Below, one piece after another: positions 8,002-14,726 of a DNA stretch of 35,970 nt. The notes below the pieces were generated by a model. It saw only the letters and a list, made by a program, of their open reading frames with translations. It was not told the origin of the DNA and did no database searches. Position 1 is the first letter of the stretch. Every line of letters starts with the position of its first letter. The DNA is from Candidatus Moduliflexus flocculans. Lineage in GTDB: Bacteria; Moduliflexota; Moduliflexia; Moduliflexales; Moduliflexaceae. The translations under genes were made by a program, and so were the position numbers. Where the stretch lies: assembly GCA_000739515.1 (NCBI GenBank), contig DF820459.1, forward strand, positions 761,477-797,446, in the 5' to 3' direction.

Positions 8002-8691
8002 ATGCCCGTTTATCTGCTAACTGATGAACTCCTGTTTCCGCCGCCGCATTTAGCGGAAGAAGGCGGTCTGCTCGCCGTCGGCGGCGACTTATCAATAGAA
8101 CGCCTGCTGCTGGCATACAGCAGCGGCATTTTCCCCTGGTATTCCGACGGCGAGCCGATTCTCTGGTGGTCGCCGGATCCGCGTCTCGTGCTTTATCCCA
8201 ACGAATTGAAGGTGTCCGGCAGCCTGCGGAAAATCCTGAAAAAACAGGCGTTTCGCGTCACGATAGACACAGCGTTTCCGCAGGTCATTACGGCCTGCGC
8301 CTCGATTCGCGAATCCACCTGGATTATTGACGAGATGATTCAGGCGTATTGCCGCCTGCATGAAGCCGGCTACGCGCATTCGGTCGAGGTCTGGCAGGAT
8401 AGCGAATTGGCGGGCGGACTGTATGGCGTCTCGTTAGGACACTGCTTTTTCGGAGAATCCATGTTCTCGCGTCGCAGCAACGCCTCGAAAGTCGCGTTGT
8501 ATCATCTCGTCGAGCATGTCAAGACGCTGAGGTTCGATCTGATTGATTGCCAGGTCACATCCGACCATCTGCTGAGTCTCGGCGCACGTGAAATTCCGCG
8601 CCGCCAGTTCCTCGCAGAAGTCAAAGAATCACTGAAATCGCCGACAATCAAAGGGAAATGGGAACAACAGATGTTGCACGAAACACGGTAG
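8002..8691 (+). CDS. aat: Leucyl/phenylalanyl-tRNA--protein transferase
   Basis: A 229-residue full-length Aat. It transfers Leu or Phe from aminoacyl-tRNA to proteins with N-terminal Arg or Lys, marking them for ClpAP (N-end rule). Diagnostic segments are all present: GIFPWYSDG (about 42-50), WWSPDPR (55-61), GESMFSRRSNASKVAL (151-166), LIDCQ and HLLSLGAREIPR (about 189-200). It begins 4 nt after the TumE-like toxin stop and has no separate ribosome-binding site, so it probably relies on coupled translation. No clpS or clpA is in the window. Confidence 0.96.
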   Translation: MPVYLLTDELLFPPPHLAEEGGLLAVGGDLSIERLLLAYSSGIFPWYSDGEPILWWSPDPRLVLYPNELKVSGSLRKILKKQAFRVTIDTAFPQVITACASIRESTWIIDEMIQAYCRLHEAGYAHSVEVWQDSELAGGLYGVSLGHCFFGESMFSRRSNASKVALYHLVEHVKTLRFDLIDCQVTSDHLLSLGAREIPRRQFLAEVKESLKSPTIKGKWEQQMLHETR

Positions 8692-8722
8692 GTCACAAGT
8701 AGAACATAGGCCGAAAAAAGTG

Positions 8723-8751
8723 TTGACAAAATTTCCCATGTTGATTGTATG
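8723..8751 (+). promoter_or_regulatory. Possible sigma-70 promoter upstream of the amidohydrolase
   Basis: A perfect -35 TTGACA (8723-8728) is followed after 17 nt by TGTATG (8746-8751), a weak -10. It would start a leader RNA of about 190 nt that contains a strong terminator. The -35 box is convincing, the -10 is not. Confidence 0.35.
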
Positions 8752-8878
8752 GCGATTTTAATGAAACTGATTCGCCAACATAATTTATGGAGATTATCTG
8801 ATTTTTGGGGAAGAACGCCCCTTGCTTTTCACAAGCGTCGGGCATGTTTTTCGTGTATTGTCGCCGTATTCAGGACTG
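8752..8878 (+). promoter_or_regulatory. Candidate structured 5' leader of the amidohydrolase/pyr cluster
   Basis: The leader holds several potential stems: TGGCGA/TCGCCA at about 8750-8775, GGGG...CCCC at about 8804-8818, and CTTG...CAAG just after. It ends in the terminator at 8879-8917. The layout (promoter, structured leader, terminator, then ribosome-binding site and gene) is that of an attenuator or riboswitch. I could not match it to a riboswitch class that I know. It might simply be the 3' end of the aat transcript. Confidence 0.35.
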
Positions 8879-8917
8879 ATCCCCTTGCTCGTTGAAACGG
8901 GCAGGGGGATTTTTTTT
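8879..8917 (+). terminator. Intrinsic terminator between aat and the amidohydrolase gene
   Basis: A 12-bp GC-rich stem (ATCCCCTTGCTC paired with GGGCAGGGGGAT, including G-T pairs) with an 8-nt loop, followed by T7-T8. It is the strongest terminator in the window. It lies only 33 nt before the amidohydrolase start codon, so it either ends the aat transcript or acts as an attenuator. Confidence 0.85.
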
Positions 8918-8950
8918 GCCTGAAACACGTTTAACATAAAGGAGGATGAC

Positions 8951-10018
8951 ATGGGGTTCGAAGATGAAGTCCGCAACGCCGTCAAGAATCTTGGCGGCTG
9001 GTTTAACGCGCACGCCCACATTGACCGGGCGTATGTGATGGAATCGAAATTTGTTGACCACGCCGATATGGATCCGTGGGACATTGCCACCTATCCGCTG
9101 GAAGCCAAACAGCATACGACCGGCGCATTGCATGAAGGACTCGCTTACACGCCAACCTCGCTGCGAGAACGGATGTCGCGTTGCCTTGATGAAGCGATCA
9201 AGTTCGGCACACGCAGGTTGGATAGTTTCATTGACGCCACCGCCGATTGCATCGGCAGTTCGGCGGTCGAAATCGCCTGCGAACTACGGGAACAATATAA
9301 AGACCGCATCGAATTCCGCGTCGGCGCGTACCCGATTTTCGGCTTTAAAGACGACCAACCGCGCCGGTGGGACGTGTTCGTCAAAGCCGCGCCGATGGCG
9401 GATTTTATCGGCACGCTGCCGGAACGCGACGCTCGCCCGTATCATATCGGCTTCAAAGAGCATTTCCGGCGCGTGCTGAATTTTGCGAATTCGCTGAATT
9501 ATAAAGAAATCCATTTGCATGTTGACCAGACGAACAAGCCCGAAGAAAATGGCACGGAAACGCTGATAGAAGCGGTGCGCTGGCTGCGCCCCGATTCGCG
9601 CGGACGCGCCGAACGCCGCCCGCCGACGGTCTGGGCGGTGCATGCGCTCTCGATTGCATCGTATTCGGAAGAGCGGTTTCAGCGCGTTGTCGAGGGGTTG
9701 AAAGAAACGAACATCGGCGTGATTTTCTGCCCCAGCGCCACGCTTTCGAACAAGCAGGATCGCCGCATCATGGTGCCGATGCACAACAGTATCACCCGCG
9801 TGCTTGACCTGCTGCTGGCCGATATTCCGGTGCGGATCGGCACGGACAACATTCAGGATTTTTTCCTCCCCGCCGGAACGATGGATTTATACGAAGAAGT
9901 CGCCAACGCCTCGAACATTCTCCGCTTCTACAATTTCACGACCTGGGCCAAAATCGCCTCTGGCACGCGCCTGAACGAAGTGGACAAAATGAAAATTCGG
10001 ACGGCGCTGGAAAATTAA
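8951..10018 (+). CDS. Amidohydrolase, cytosine-deaminase-like
   Basis: A 355-residue metal-dependent hydrolase. The metal-binding HxH is at residues 21-23 (NAHAHID), further ligands are H190 (HLHVDQ), H231 (WAVHAL) and D299 (IGTDN). The layout follows CodA-type cytosine deaminases, including the late GTDNIQDFFLPAGTMDL. In CodA the sequence after the third His is H-C-D-E, with the Glu acting as proton shuttle. Here it is H-V-D-Q, so the catalytic Glu appears replaced at Q193, and the substrate or mechanism may differ. A perfect AAAGGAGG precedes the ATG. Downstream neighbours are a TA pair and pyrE, so a role in pyrimidine or related ring salvage is a fair guess. Confidence 0.8.
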   Translation: MGFEDEVRNAVKNLGGWFNAHAHIDRAYVMESKFVDHADMDPWDIATYPLEAKQHTTGALHEGLAYTPTSLRERMSRCLDEAIKFGTRRLDSFIDATADCIGSSAVEIACELREQYKDRIEFRVGAYPIFGFKDDQPRRWDVFVKAAPMADFIGTLPERDARPYHIGFKEHFRRVLNFANSLNYKEIHLHVDQTNKPEENGTETLIEAVRWLRPDSRGRAERRPPTVWAVHALSIASYSEERFQRVVEGLKETNIGVIFCPSATLSNKQDRRIMVPMHNSITRVLDLLLADIPVRIGTDNIQDFFLPAGTMDLYEEVANASNILRFYNFTTWAKIASGTRLNEVDKMKIRTALEN

Positions 10019-10030
10019 GGAGAAACGCAC

Positions 10031-10279
10031 ATGGACGATAGTCGTTTACTTGAACGTATTGTTGCCAATCCCCATGTGATGGCGGGAAAACCGGTCATAC
10101 AGGGAACGCGCCTGACTGTCGAATACATTTTAGGCCTGTTCGCGCATGGCGCAACGGTTAACGATGTGTTAGCCGAATATGACGGCATGAACGAAGACGA
10201 TATTCGCGCCTGTTTTCTCTTCGCGGCGAGGTCTCTGGAAAGCACGTTTTTCATGCCATTAACAATGGAGACCGCCTGA
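10031..10279 (+). CDS. DUF433-family antitoxin
   Basis: An 82-residue protein with the full DUF433 pattern: NPHVMAGKPVIQGTRLTVEY followed by a helix-turn-helix region with GATVNDVLAEY and DDIRACFLFAA. DUF433 proteins (VapB45-like) pair with PIN-like proteins, usually DUF5615. That partner follows directly, its ATG touching this TGA. The ribosome-binding site AAGGAG overlaps the stop of the amidohydrolase gene, so the three genes are probably one transcript. Confidence 0.9.
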   Translation: MDDSRLLERIVANPHVMAGKPVIQGTRLTVEYILGLFAHGATVNDVLAEYDGMNEDDIRACFLFAARSLESTFFMPLTMETA

Positions 10280-10630
10280 ATGCGTTTTTTAGTAGATGAA
10301 TGCACCGGCCCAATGGTGGCGCGATGGCTTCGCATCGAAGGACACGATGTGTTTTCGGTGTACGAGGAACAGCGTGGCCTGAGCGATGAAGAAATTCTCG
10401 AAAAAGCCTATTCAGAAGCGCGGATCATCGTGACCAACGATAAAGATTTCGGCGAAAAAATTTTTCGAGAACATGCGCCTCACTGCGGCGTTATTTTGCT
10501 GCGACTTGAGGATGAGCGCGCCAAAAATAAAATTCTGTCGCTTCAACGCTTATTCGAAACCTATTCGACACGTTTGTTTGCAAACCGTTTTATCGTCGTC
10601 ACAGAAACGAAAGTTCGTTTTACAGGATAA
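10280..10630 (+). CDS. DUF5615 PIN-like toxin
   Basis: A 116-residue protein with the PIN-like DUF5615 layout: an N-terminal MRFLVDECTG with an acidic D6-E7 pair, a central helix, and the conserved IIVTNDKDFGEKIF carrying the second acidic cluster. Proteins of this kind are presumed RNases neutralised by DUF433 antitoxins. No experimental data support toxicity for this copy. Start and stop of the pair abut (TGA then ATG). The next feature is a family G palindrome and then pyrE. Confidence 0.88.
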   Translation: MRFLVDECTGPMVARWLRIEGHDVFSVYEEQRGLSDEEILEKAYSEARIIVTNDKDFGEKIFREHAPHCGVILLRLEDERAKNKILSLQRLFETYSTRLFANRFIVVTETKVRFTG

Positions 10631-10632
10631 TA

Positions 10633-10722
10633 TAGAACACTGACTTGGACTGATCAGGCTGATTTGCGCTGATTTTTTAAATCAGTGAATATCAGTCCGA
10701 TCAGCTAAATCATTATTCTATT
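10633..10722. repeat. Inverted repeat family G, copy 1
   Basis: Two arms of about 40 nt, both built from CTGAT units spaced every 9-10 nt (left) or their complement ATCAG (right). It occupies the gap between the DUF5615 toxin gene and pyrE, and ends 6 nt before the pyrE start codon. Relatives are at 22526-22629 (full) and 11375-11416 (left arm only). Confidence 0.8.
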
Positions 10723-10728
10723 CCACAG

Positions 10729-11379
10729 ATGGAACACGCAAAAAAGATTGCCGCGATTTTATTGGAAAAGCAAGCCGTCACGCTGAACATTGACGCGCCT
10801 TATACGTATGCGTCGGGGATTCGCAGCCCGATTTATTGCGATAACCGCCGCTTGATATTTTACCCGGACGCCCGCCGCACCATCAGTGCGGCGTTCTGTG
10901 AAGAGGTCAAGCCGTTCGCGCCGGACGTGATCGCCGGAACAGCGACCTCCGCCATCTCCTGGGCGGCGTGGGTGGCGGACGCGTTCGACAAGCCGATGGT
11001 CTATATCCGCAAAGCCGCCAAAGGCTATGGCAAACAGCAGTTGATCGAAGGCGGCAGCATCGAAGGCAAAACGGTCGTCGTGCTGGAAGATTTGGTCAGC
11101 ACCGGTGGCAGCAGCCTGAACGCGGTGCAGGCGTGTCAGGATGCCGGAGCAAGAGTGTTGGCGATGATTGCGATTTTTACCTATCAATTTGCAGAGGTCA
11201 TGCCAAAATTCGTTGACGCAAACTGCCAATTCGGGTTTTTATGCAATTTCAGCACTCTCATCGAGGTCGCGGAAGAACGGCGGCTCTTTGCGCCTGAAAA
11301 ATTGGCGATTGCGCGGGAATGGAATCGCGATCCGCAAAACTGGGGGCCGTCGCACGGCTTCCCGAATGAGGCGAAATAG
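10729..11379 (+). CDS. pyrE: Orotate phosphoribosyltransferase
   Basis: A 216-residue PyrE, which joins orotate to PRPP to form OMP in UMP synthesis. The PRPP-binding loop is at residues 115-129 (VVVLEDLVSTGGSS). Other landmarks are the orotate-side YASGIRSPIYCDNR near residue 27-40 and the lysine loop IRKAAKGYGKQQLIEG. There is no clear ribosome-binding site, since the family G palindrome ends just before the ATG. The TAG stop lies inside another family G unit (AATAGAACACTGATTGG), so the end of this gene has been set by, or has absorbed, a repeat. Confidence 0.96.
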   Translation: MEHAKKIAAILLEKQAVTLNIDAPYTYASGIRSPIYCDNRRLIFYPDARRTISAAFCEEVKPFAPDVIAGTATSAISWAAWVADAFDKPMVYIRKAAKGYGKQQLIEGGSIEGKTVVVLEDLVSTGGSSLNAVQACQDAGARVLAMIAIFTYQFAEVMPKFVDANCQFGFLCNFSTLIEVAEERRLFAPEKLAIAREWNRDPQNWGPSHGFPNEAK

Positions 11380-11416
11380 AACACTGATTGGGCTGATTTG
11401 ACTGGTTTATGCTAAT
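11375..11416. repeat. Family G partial unit covering the pyrE stop
   Basis: The sequence AATAGAACACTGATTGG matches the left end of the copy at 22526. Only one arm is present. The pyrE stop codon (11377-11379) is part of the repeat. Confidence 0.7.
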
Positions 11417-11421
11417 GTCAT

Positions 11422-11454
11422 AGCTGTCAGACACTTCGAAAGTGTCTGACAGCT
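11422..11454. repeat. Palindromic repeat family C, copy 2
   Basis: A perfect 15-bp stem (AGCTGTCAGACACTT and complement) with a 3-nt loop, followed by TTTT. It could act as a weak terminator for pyrE on the plus strand. Confidence 0.88.
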
Positions 11455-11473
11455 TTTCCTCCACTTTTTATCA

Positions 11474-11539
11474 ATGCAATTTTTAGGCAAACCGATTTTT
11501 ACCAACCAATTTACGGATTTCGAACGGGAGATATTATGA
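11474..11539 (+). pseudogene. Remnant of the original pyrD 5' end
   Basis: A 21-codon frame starting ATG whose residues 2-8 (QFLGKPI) equal residues 5-11 of the real PyrDK 0.8 kb downstream. At DNA level 11477-11498 matches 12275-12296 in 20 of 22 positions, and both differences are synonymous. Homology then stops abruptly. The frame ends in a TGA overlapping the ATG of the UPF0175 gene. I read it as the former start of pyrD, displaced when a TA module was inserted. It may still be translated and couple ribosomes into the antitoxin gene. Confidence 0.65.
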
Positions 11540-11799
11540 GTGTATTGCATGTAGAATTCGACCTGCCGATGACGGCGCTCATGCAGACTGACATTGATCG
11601 CCGAAATATCAGCGCCGAGATCAAGCGGATGGTGGCGTTATTTTTATACGAACACCAGCAGATTTCTCTCGGAAAAGCCTGTGAATTAGGCGGCATGAGT
11701 TATTGGGAATTTGCGGACGCCAATCGGCGGCTCGGCATCTCTCAACCCTATTCGTCAGAAGATTTGACTGACGACTTGGCGCGACTGAAGGGTGTGTGA
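11536..11799 (+). CDS. UPF0175-family antitoxin
   Basis: An 87-residue protein with the UPF0175 layout: a short N-terminal strand region (LHVEFDLP), then a helical DNA-binding part with KRMVALFLYEHQQISLGKAC and ELGGMSYWEFADANRRLGI. It is the usual upstream partner of DUF3368 PIN-like proteins, as here. GGGAG lies 7 nt before the ATG. Its start overlaps the stop of the pyrD remnant by ATGA. Confidence 0.9.
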   Translation: MSVLHVEFDLPMTALMQTDIDRRNISAEIKRMVALFLYEHQQISLGKACELGGMSYWEFADANRRLGISQPYSSEDLTDDLARLKGV

Positions 11800-11800
11800 C

Positions 11801-12253
11801 ATGATTGTCATCGCGGATTCTTCATGTTTGATCGGCCTGAGCAAAATCGGCAGATTGGATGTGTTGCGCCAATTGTTCGGGAATGTGCTGATCCCTCCCG
11901 CCGTCTTCGATGAAGTCGTGATAAAAGGACGTGGACGCCCCGGCGCAAGCGAGGTTCGGCAGGCTGAATGGATTCTGACAACGCCCGTCAACAATCGGCT
12001 GGCGGTCGAAATGTCGCATCTCTATTTGGGAATCGGCGAATCGGAGGCAATTGCATTGGCCGCCGAACACCATGCCGATTTCTTGTTGCGTGACGACTGG
12101 AAGGCTCGTCAAGTCGCTCTTGCACTACAACTTCCAGTTATCGGGACGGTCGCCATCTTGCAAAAAGCGTATGAAAAAGGCATCATCAACGATATTCGCG
12201 CCGAAATTGACGCACTCCGTCAAGCGGGTTTCCGTTATGATCTCACGATCTGA
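11801..12253 (+). CDS. DUF3368 PIN-like toxin
   Basis: A 150-residue PIN-fold protein. The acidic residues expected for the metal site are D6 in IVIADSSCLIGLSKI, the E of IGIGES-type sequence (YLGIGESEAIALA), and D-D in FLLRDDWKARQVA. DUF3368 proteins are presumed VapC-like RNases. The frame can be read from a GTG at 11792, but the ATG at 11801, one base after the antitoxin stop, gives the normal N-terminus. It ends 9 nt before pyrDK, so it is embedded in the pyrimidine gene series. Confidence 0.88.
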   Translation: MIVIADSSCLIGLSKIGRLDVLRQLFGNVLIPPAVFDEVVIKGRGRPGASEVRQAEWILTTPVNNRLAVEMSHLYLGIGESEAIALAAEHHADFLLRDDWKARQVALALQLPVIGTVAILQKAYEKGIINDIRAEIDALRQAGFRYDLTI

Positions 12254-12262
12254 CTAAAAATT

Positions 12263-13891
12263 ATGATGACATCTCAGTTTTTAGGCAAGCCGATTTCCGG
12301 CTGTTTCACGCTGCCGTCGGGCGTGATTACGACGAACGCAAAAATTATCGAGACGGTCGCCCGCGAGATTCCGCAAATCGGCGTCATCACGACGAAAAGC
12401 ATCGGGCTGCTGCCGCGAGAAGGCCACCGCGAGCCGGTCTTCACGCAATATGCGCCGGGCTGCTTCATGAACGCGGTCGGCCTGACGAATCCGGGCGCGG
12501 AGGAATTTGCGCAACAGATCGAGCAGATCGCGCTGCCGCCGGATCGCTTTTTGCTGATTTCGATTTTCGGCGGCACAATTGACGAATTCGTCCGCGTGGC
12601 GCAGCGGCTCGCGCCCTGCGGCGACGGGCTAGAACTGAATTTGTCCTGCCCGAACGCCAAAGGCTACGGCATGAATATGGGGCAGGACGCCGCGCTTGTC
12701 TATCAAATCGTCAAGGCGGTCAAGCAGGCGGTCAACGTGCCGGTGATTCCGAAATTGACGCCGAACACGCCGCATATCGCCGCCATCGCCAAAGCCGCCG
12801 TCGAAGCGGGCGCAGACGCAATTTGCGCGATTAACACGGTCGGTCCCGGCTATTACACCGTCGAAGGGTATCCGGTCTTGACCAACGTCTATGGCGGCAT
12901 GTCGGGCAAAGGGATTCTCCCCATCGGCTTGAAATGCGTCAAGGAAATCGCCGCGATGGTGAACGTGCCGATTATCGGCTGCGGCGGCATCAGCAGCGCC
13001 ACGGACGTTCGGGCGTATCAGCAGGCCGGAGCGACGATTTTCAGCGCCGGAACGGCGGTGACGGGCATGACGACGCCGGAATTGAAGGCGTATTTCGCCG
13101 CCTTGCAGCGCGATATCGAGCAGCAGAGCAATATCGCGCCGACGCTGCTGAAATCGGTAGATTTGAGCTTTACGCCGTATCGGCTCGAAGAAAACAGGCG
13201 GCTTGCGCCCGATTTGTCGCTGCTGACGTTCGACCACAACATTGACATTCTGCCGGGACAGTTCATTTTTACATGGATTCCCGGCGTCGGCGAAAAGCCG
13301 TTTTCCGTGCTGGATGACGATCCGCTGACGCTTTCGATTCAGCGGCGAGGCTGCTTCACGAACGCGCTCTGCGATTTGCCCGCCGGTTCGGCGGTCTATG
13401 TGCGCGGTCCCTACGGAGCGCCGATTTCGCTTTCCGAACGCCGAAAATCGGTCTTGGTATGCGGCGGCTGCGGGCTGGCGGCGGTTTATCATCTCGCGAA
13501 ACGTCACGGCAGCGCCGACCTGTTTATCGGCGCGAAAGACGCGAGCCATCTCTTCTATCTCGAACACGCGCAGCGCGTTGCTGACGTGCATATCACGACC
13601 GAAGACGGCAGCGTCGGGGAGCGCGGTTTTATCACGGACGCGCTCGATGCCTATTTGCGGCAATCCGGCGGCGACGCGCCGGTTTTTTACAACTGCGGGC
13701 CGCGCGGCATGATCGAACGCGCCACCGACATTGAGGCGCAATACGCGCCCCGCGACCAGATTTATAATTCGATTGATTTTGTCACCAAATGTGGCGTCGG
13801 CATCTGCGGAAGCTGCGCCACGCCCGACGGCCTGCGCGCCTGCGTGGATGGGCCGTTTGTTGCCACGAATAGCACGAATGAACACGAATAG
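12263..13891 (+). CDS. pyrD: Fused dihydroorotate dehydrogenase (PyrD) and electron-transfer subunit (PyrK)
   Basis: A 542-residue two-part protein. Residues 1-290 form a class 1B-like dihydroorotate dehydrogenase with FMN barrel, LNLSCPN loop (C129 as probable catalytic base) and GCGGISSATD near 239. Residues 300-542 are a PyrK-like module with FAD-side KPFS, a GGCGLAAVY nucleotide loop (about 401-409) and a 2Fe-2S site at C510, C515, C518 and C527. In most organisms PyrD and PyrK are separate subunits that pass electrons to NAD+. Here they are one chain, in the order PyrD then PyrK. No ribosome-binding site is obvious. The last nine residues and the stop lie within an inverted repeat (13862-13929), so the C-terminus is repeat-derived. 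Confidence 0.94.
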   Translation: MMTSQFLGKPISGCFTLPSGVITTNAKIIETVAREIPQIGVITTKSIGLLPREGHREPVFTQYAPGCFMNAVGLTNPGAEEFAQQIEQIALPPDRFLLISIFGGTIDEFVRVAQRLAPCGDGLELNLSCPNAKGYGMNMGQDAALVYQIVKAVKQAVNVPVIPKLTPNTPHIAAIAKAAVEAGADAICAINTVGPGYYTVEGYPVLTNVYGGMSGKGILPIGLKCVKEIAAMVNVPIIGCGGISSATDVRAYQQAGATIFSAGTAVTGMTTPELKAYFAALQRDIEQQSNIAPTLLKSVDLSFTPYRLEENRRLAPDLSLLTFDHNIDILPGQFIFTWIPGVGEKPFSVLDDDPLTLSIQRRGCFTNALCDLPAGSAVYVRGPYGAPISLSERRKSVLVCGGCGLAAVYHLAKRHGSADLFIGAKDASHLFYLEHAQRVADVHITTEDGSVGERGFITDALDAYLRQSGGDAPVFYNCGPRGMIERATDIEAQYAPRDQIYNSIDFVTKCGVGICGSCATPDGLRACVDGPFVATNSTNEHE

Positions 13892-13929
13892 AAATCAATA
13901 AATTCGTGAACATTCGTGTTATTTGTGGC
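13862..13929. repeat. Inverted repeat family J spanning the pyrDK stop
   Basis: Two 29-nt arms (13862-13890 and 13901-13929) match as an inverted repeat in 24 of 29 positions, each built from CACGAAT/ATTCGTG units. The left arm encodes the last residues of PyrDK. The right arm ends 9 nt before the pyrF ATG. Confidence 0.85.
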
Positions 13930-13937
13930 CAATCTTC

Positions 13938-14681
13938 ATGAAAAACGAACAACTCGCTCGGAGTAAAATTTGCTTGGCGCTGGATAATTTGCAAGAAACG
14001 CGCGACCTCGAACGATTGCTTGAAGAGGTGCTGCCGGTGGTCGGCATGTTAAAAATCGGGAAGGAACTGTTCACGCGCTTCGGCGTGGACATCGTTAAAC
14101 TCGCGCAGGGGTTCGGCCTCGAAATTTTTTTGGATTTGAAATTTCACGACATTCCGAACACCGTCAAAGGCGCGGCGTATGCGGCGACGCAGTTGGGCGT
14201 GTATCTGTTCAATGTCCATGCGTCCGGCGGGTTGGCGATGATGAAAGCGGCGCGGGAGGGCGCGTTGGCAGCCAGCCAGGAACGCGGGCTGCGGATGCCG
14301 AAAATTGTTGCCGTCACCGTGCTGACCAGCATTGACCAGCAGATCATGAACACAGAGGTGCGCGTTCCCGGCACGATTGACACGCAGGTCTTGCATTTGG
14401 CGCAATTGACGCACCAGGCGGGGTTGGATGGCATTGTCTGTTCTGCGGCGGATGTGAAGGCGATTCGACAGGAACTGCCACCGGATTTTCTGTATGTGAC
14501 GCCAGGGATTCAGGGGCCGACGACCACTGCCGGAAGCGATCAGAAGCGCGTCTATACGCCGCACGCCGCGATTCGCGACGGCGCGAGCATTCTCGTCGTC
14601 GGTCGCGCCATTACCGCCGCGCCGGATCGCTTCGCTGCCGGTCGCGCCGTGTTAGATGACACATTGAAGGGGTTGGAATAA
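13938..14681 (+). CDS. pyrF: Orotidine 5'-phosphate decarboxylase
   Basis: A 247-residue PyrF that converts OMP to UMP. The catalytic D-x-K-x-x-D is at residues 66-71 in FLDLKFHDIPNT. D16 (ALDN) and K42 (KIGKELF) complete the usual charged network, and the phosphate-side ILVVGRAIT is near the end. The frame extends to a TTG at 13923, but the ATG at 13938 starts a normal N-terminus. The start follows a repeat arm and lacks a Shine-Dalgarno. It is the last gene of the plus-strand pyrimidine series. Confidence 0.96.
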   Translation: MKNEQLARSKICLALDNLQETRDLERLLEEVLPVVGMLKIGKELFTRFGVDIVKLAQGFGLEIFLDLKFHDIPNTVKGAAYAATQLGVYLFNVHASGGLAMMKAAREGALAASQERGLRMPKIVAVTVLTSIDQQIMNTEVRVPGTIDTQVLHLAQLTHQAGLDGIVCSAADVKAIRQELPPDFLYVTPGIQGPTTTAGSDQKRVYTPHAAIRDGASILVVGRAITAAPDRFAAGRAVLDDTLKGLE

Positions 14682-14688
14682 TAAAAAA

Positions 14689-14717
14689 ACCTCACAGGTT
14701 TCCAAAACCTGTGAGGT
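14689..14717 (-). terminator. Family B palindrome, copy 2, acting as terminator
   Basis: A perfect 13-bp stem with a 3-nt loop, lying between convergent pyrF and the zinc-ribbon gene. Read on the minus strand the stem is followed by seven T residues, a proper intrinsic terminator for the zinc-ribbon gene, whose stop is 10 nt away. On the plus strand there is no T tract. Confidence 0.8.
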
Positions 14718-14726
14718 CTGTCTAAG

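Larger units (their letters stand above)
11477..12296. repeat. 22-nt direct repeats bounding a TA module
   Basis: Direct repeats at 11477-11498 and 12275-12296, offset by 798 nt, enclose the UPF0175/DUF3368 pair. They consist of pyrD codons 5-11. The new copy of pyrD begins with four additional codons. No integrase or terminal inverted repeat was seen. Confidence 0.65.

Noticed and set aside
12629..13885. A 418-codon open frame antisense to pyrDK
   Set aside because: It lies wholly opposite a gene with complete catalytic motifs, is rich in Arg and Ala and shows no recognisable domain. It is a by-product of GC-rich third positions in pyrDK.
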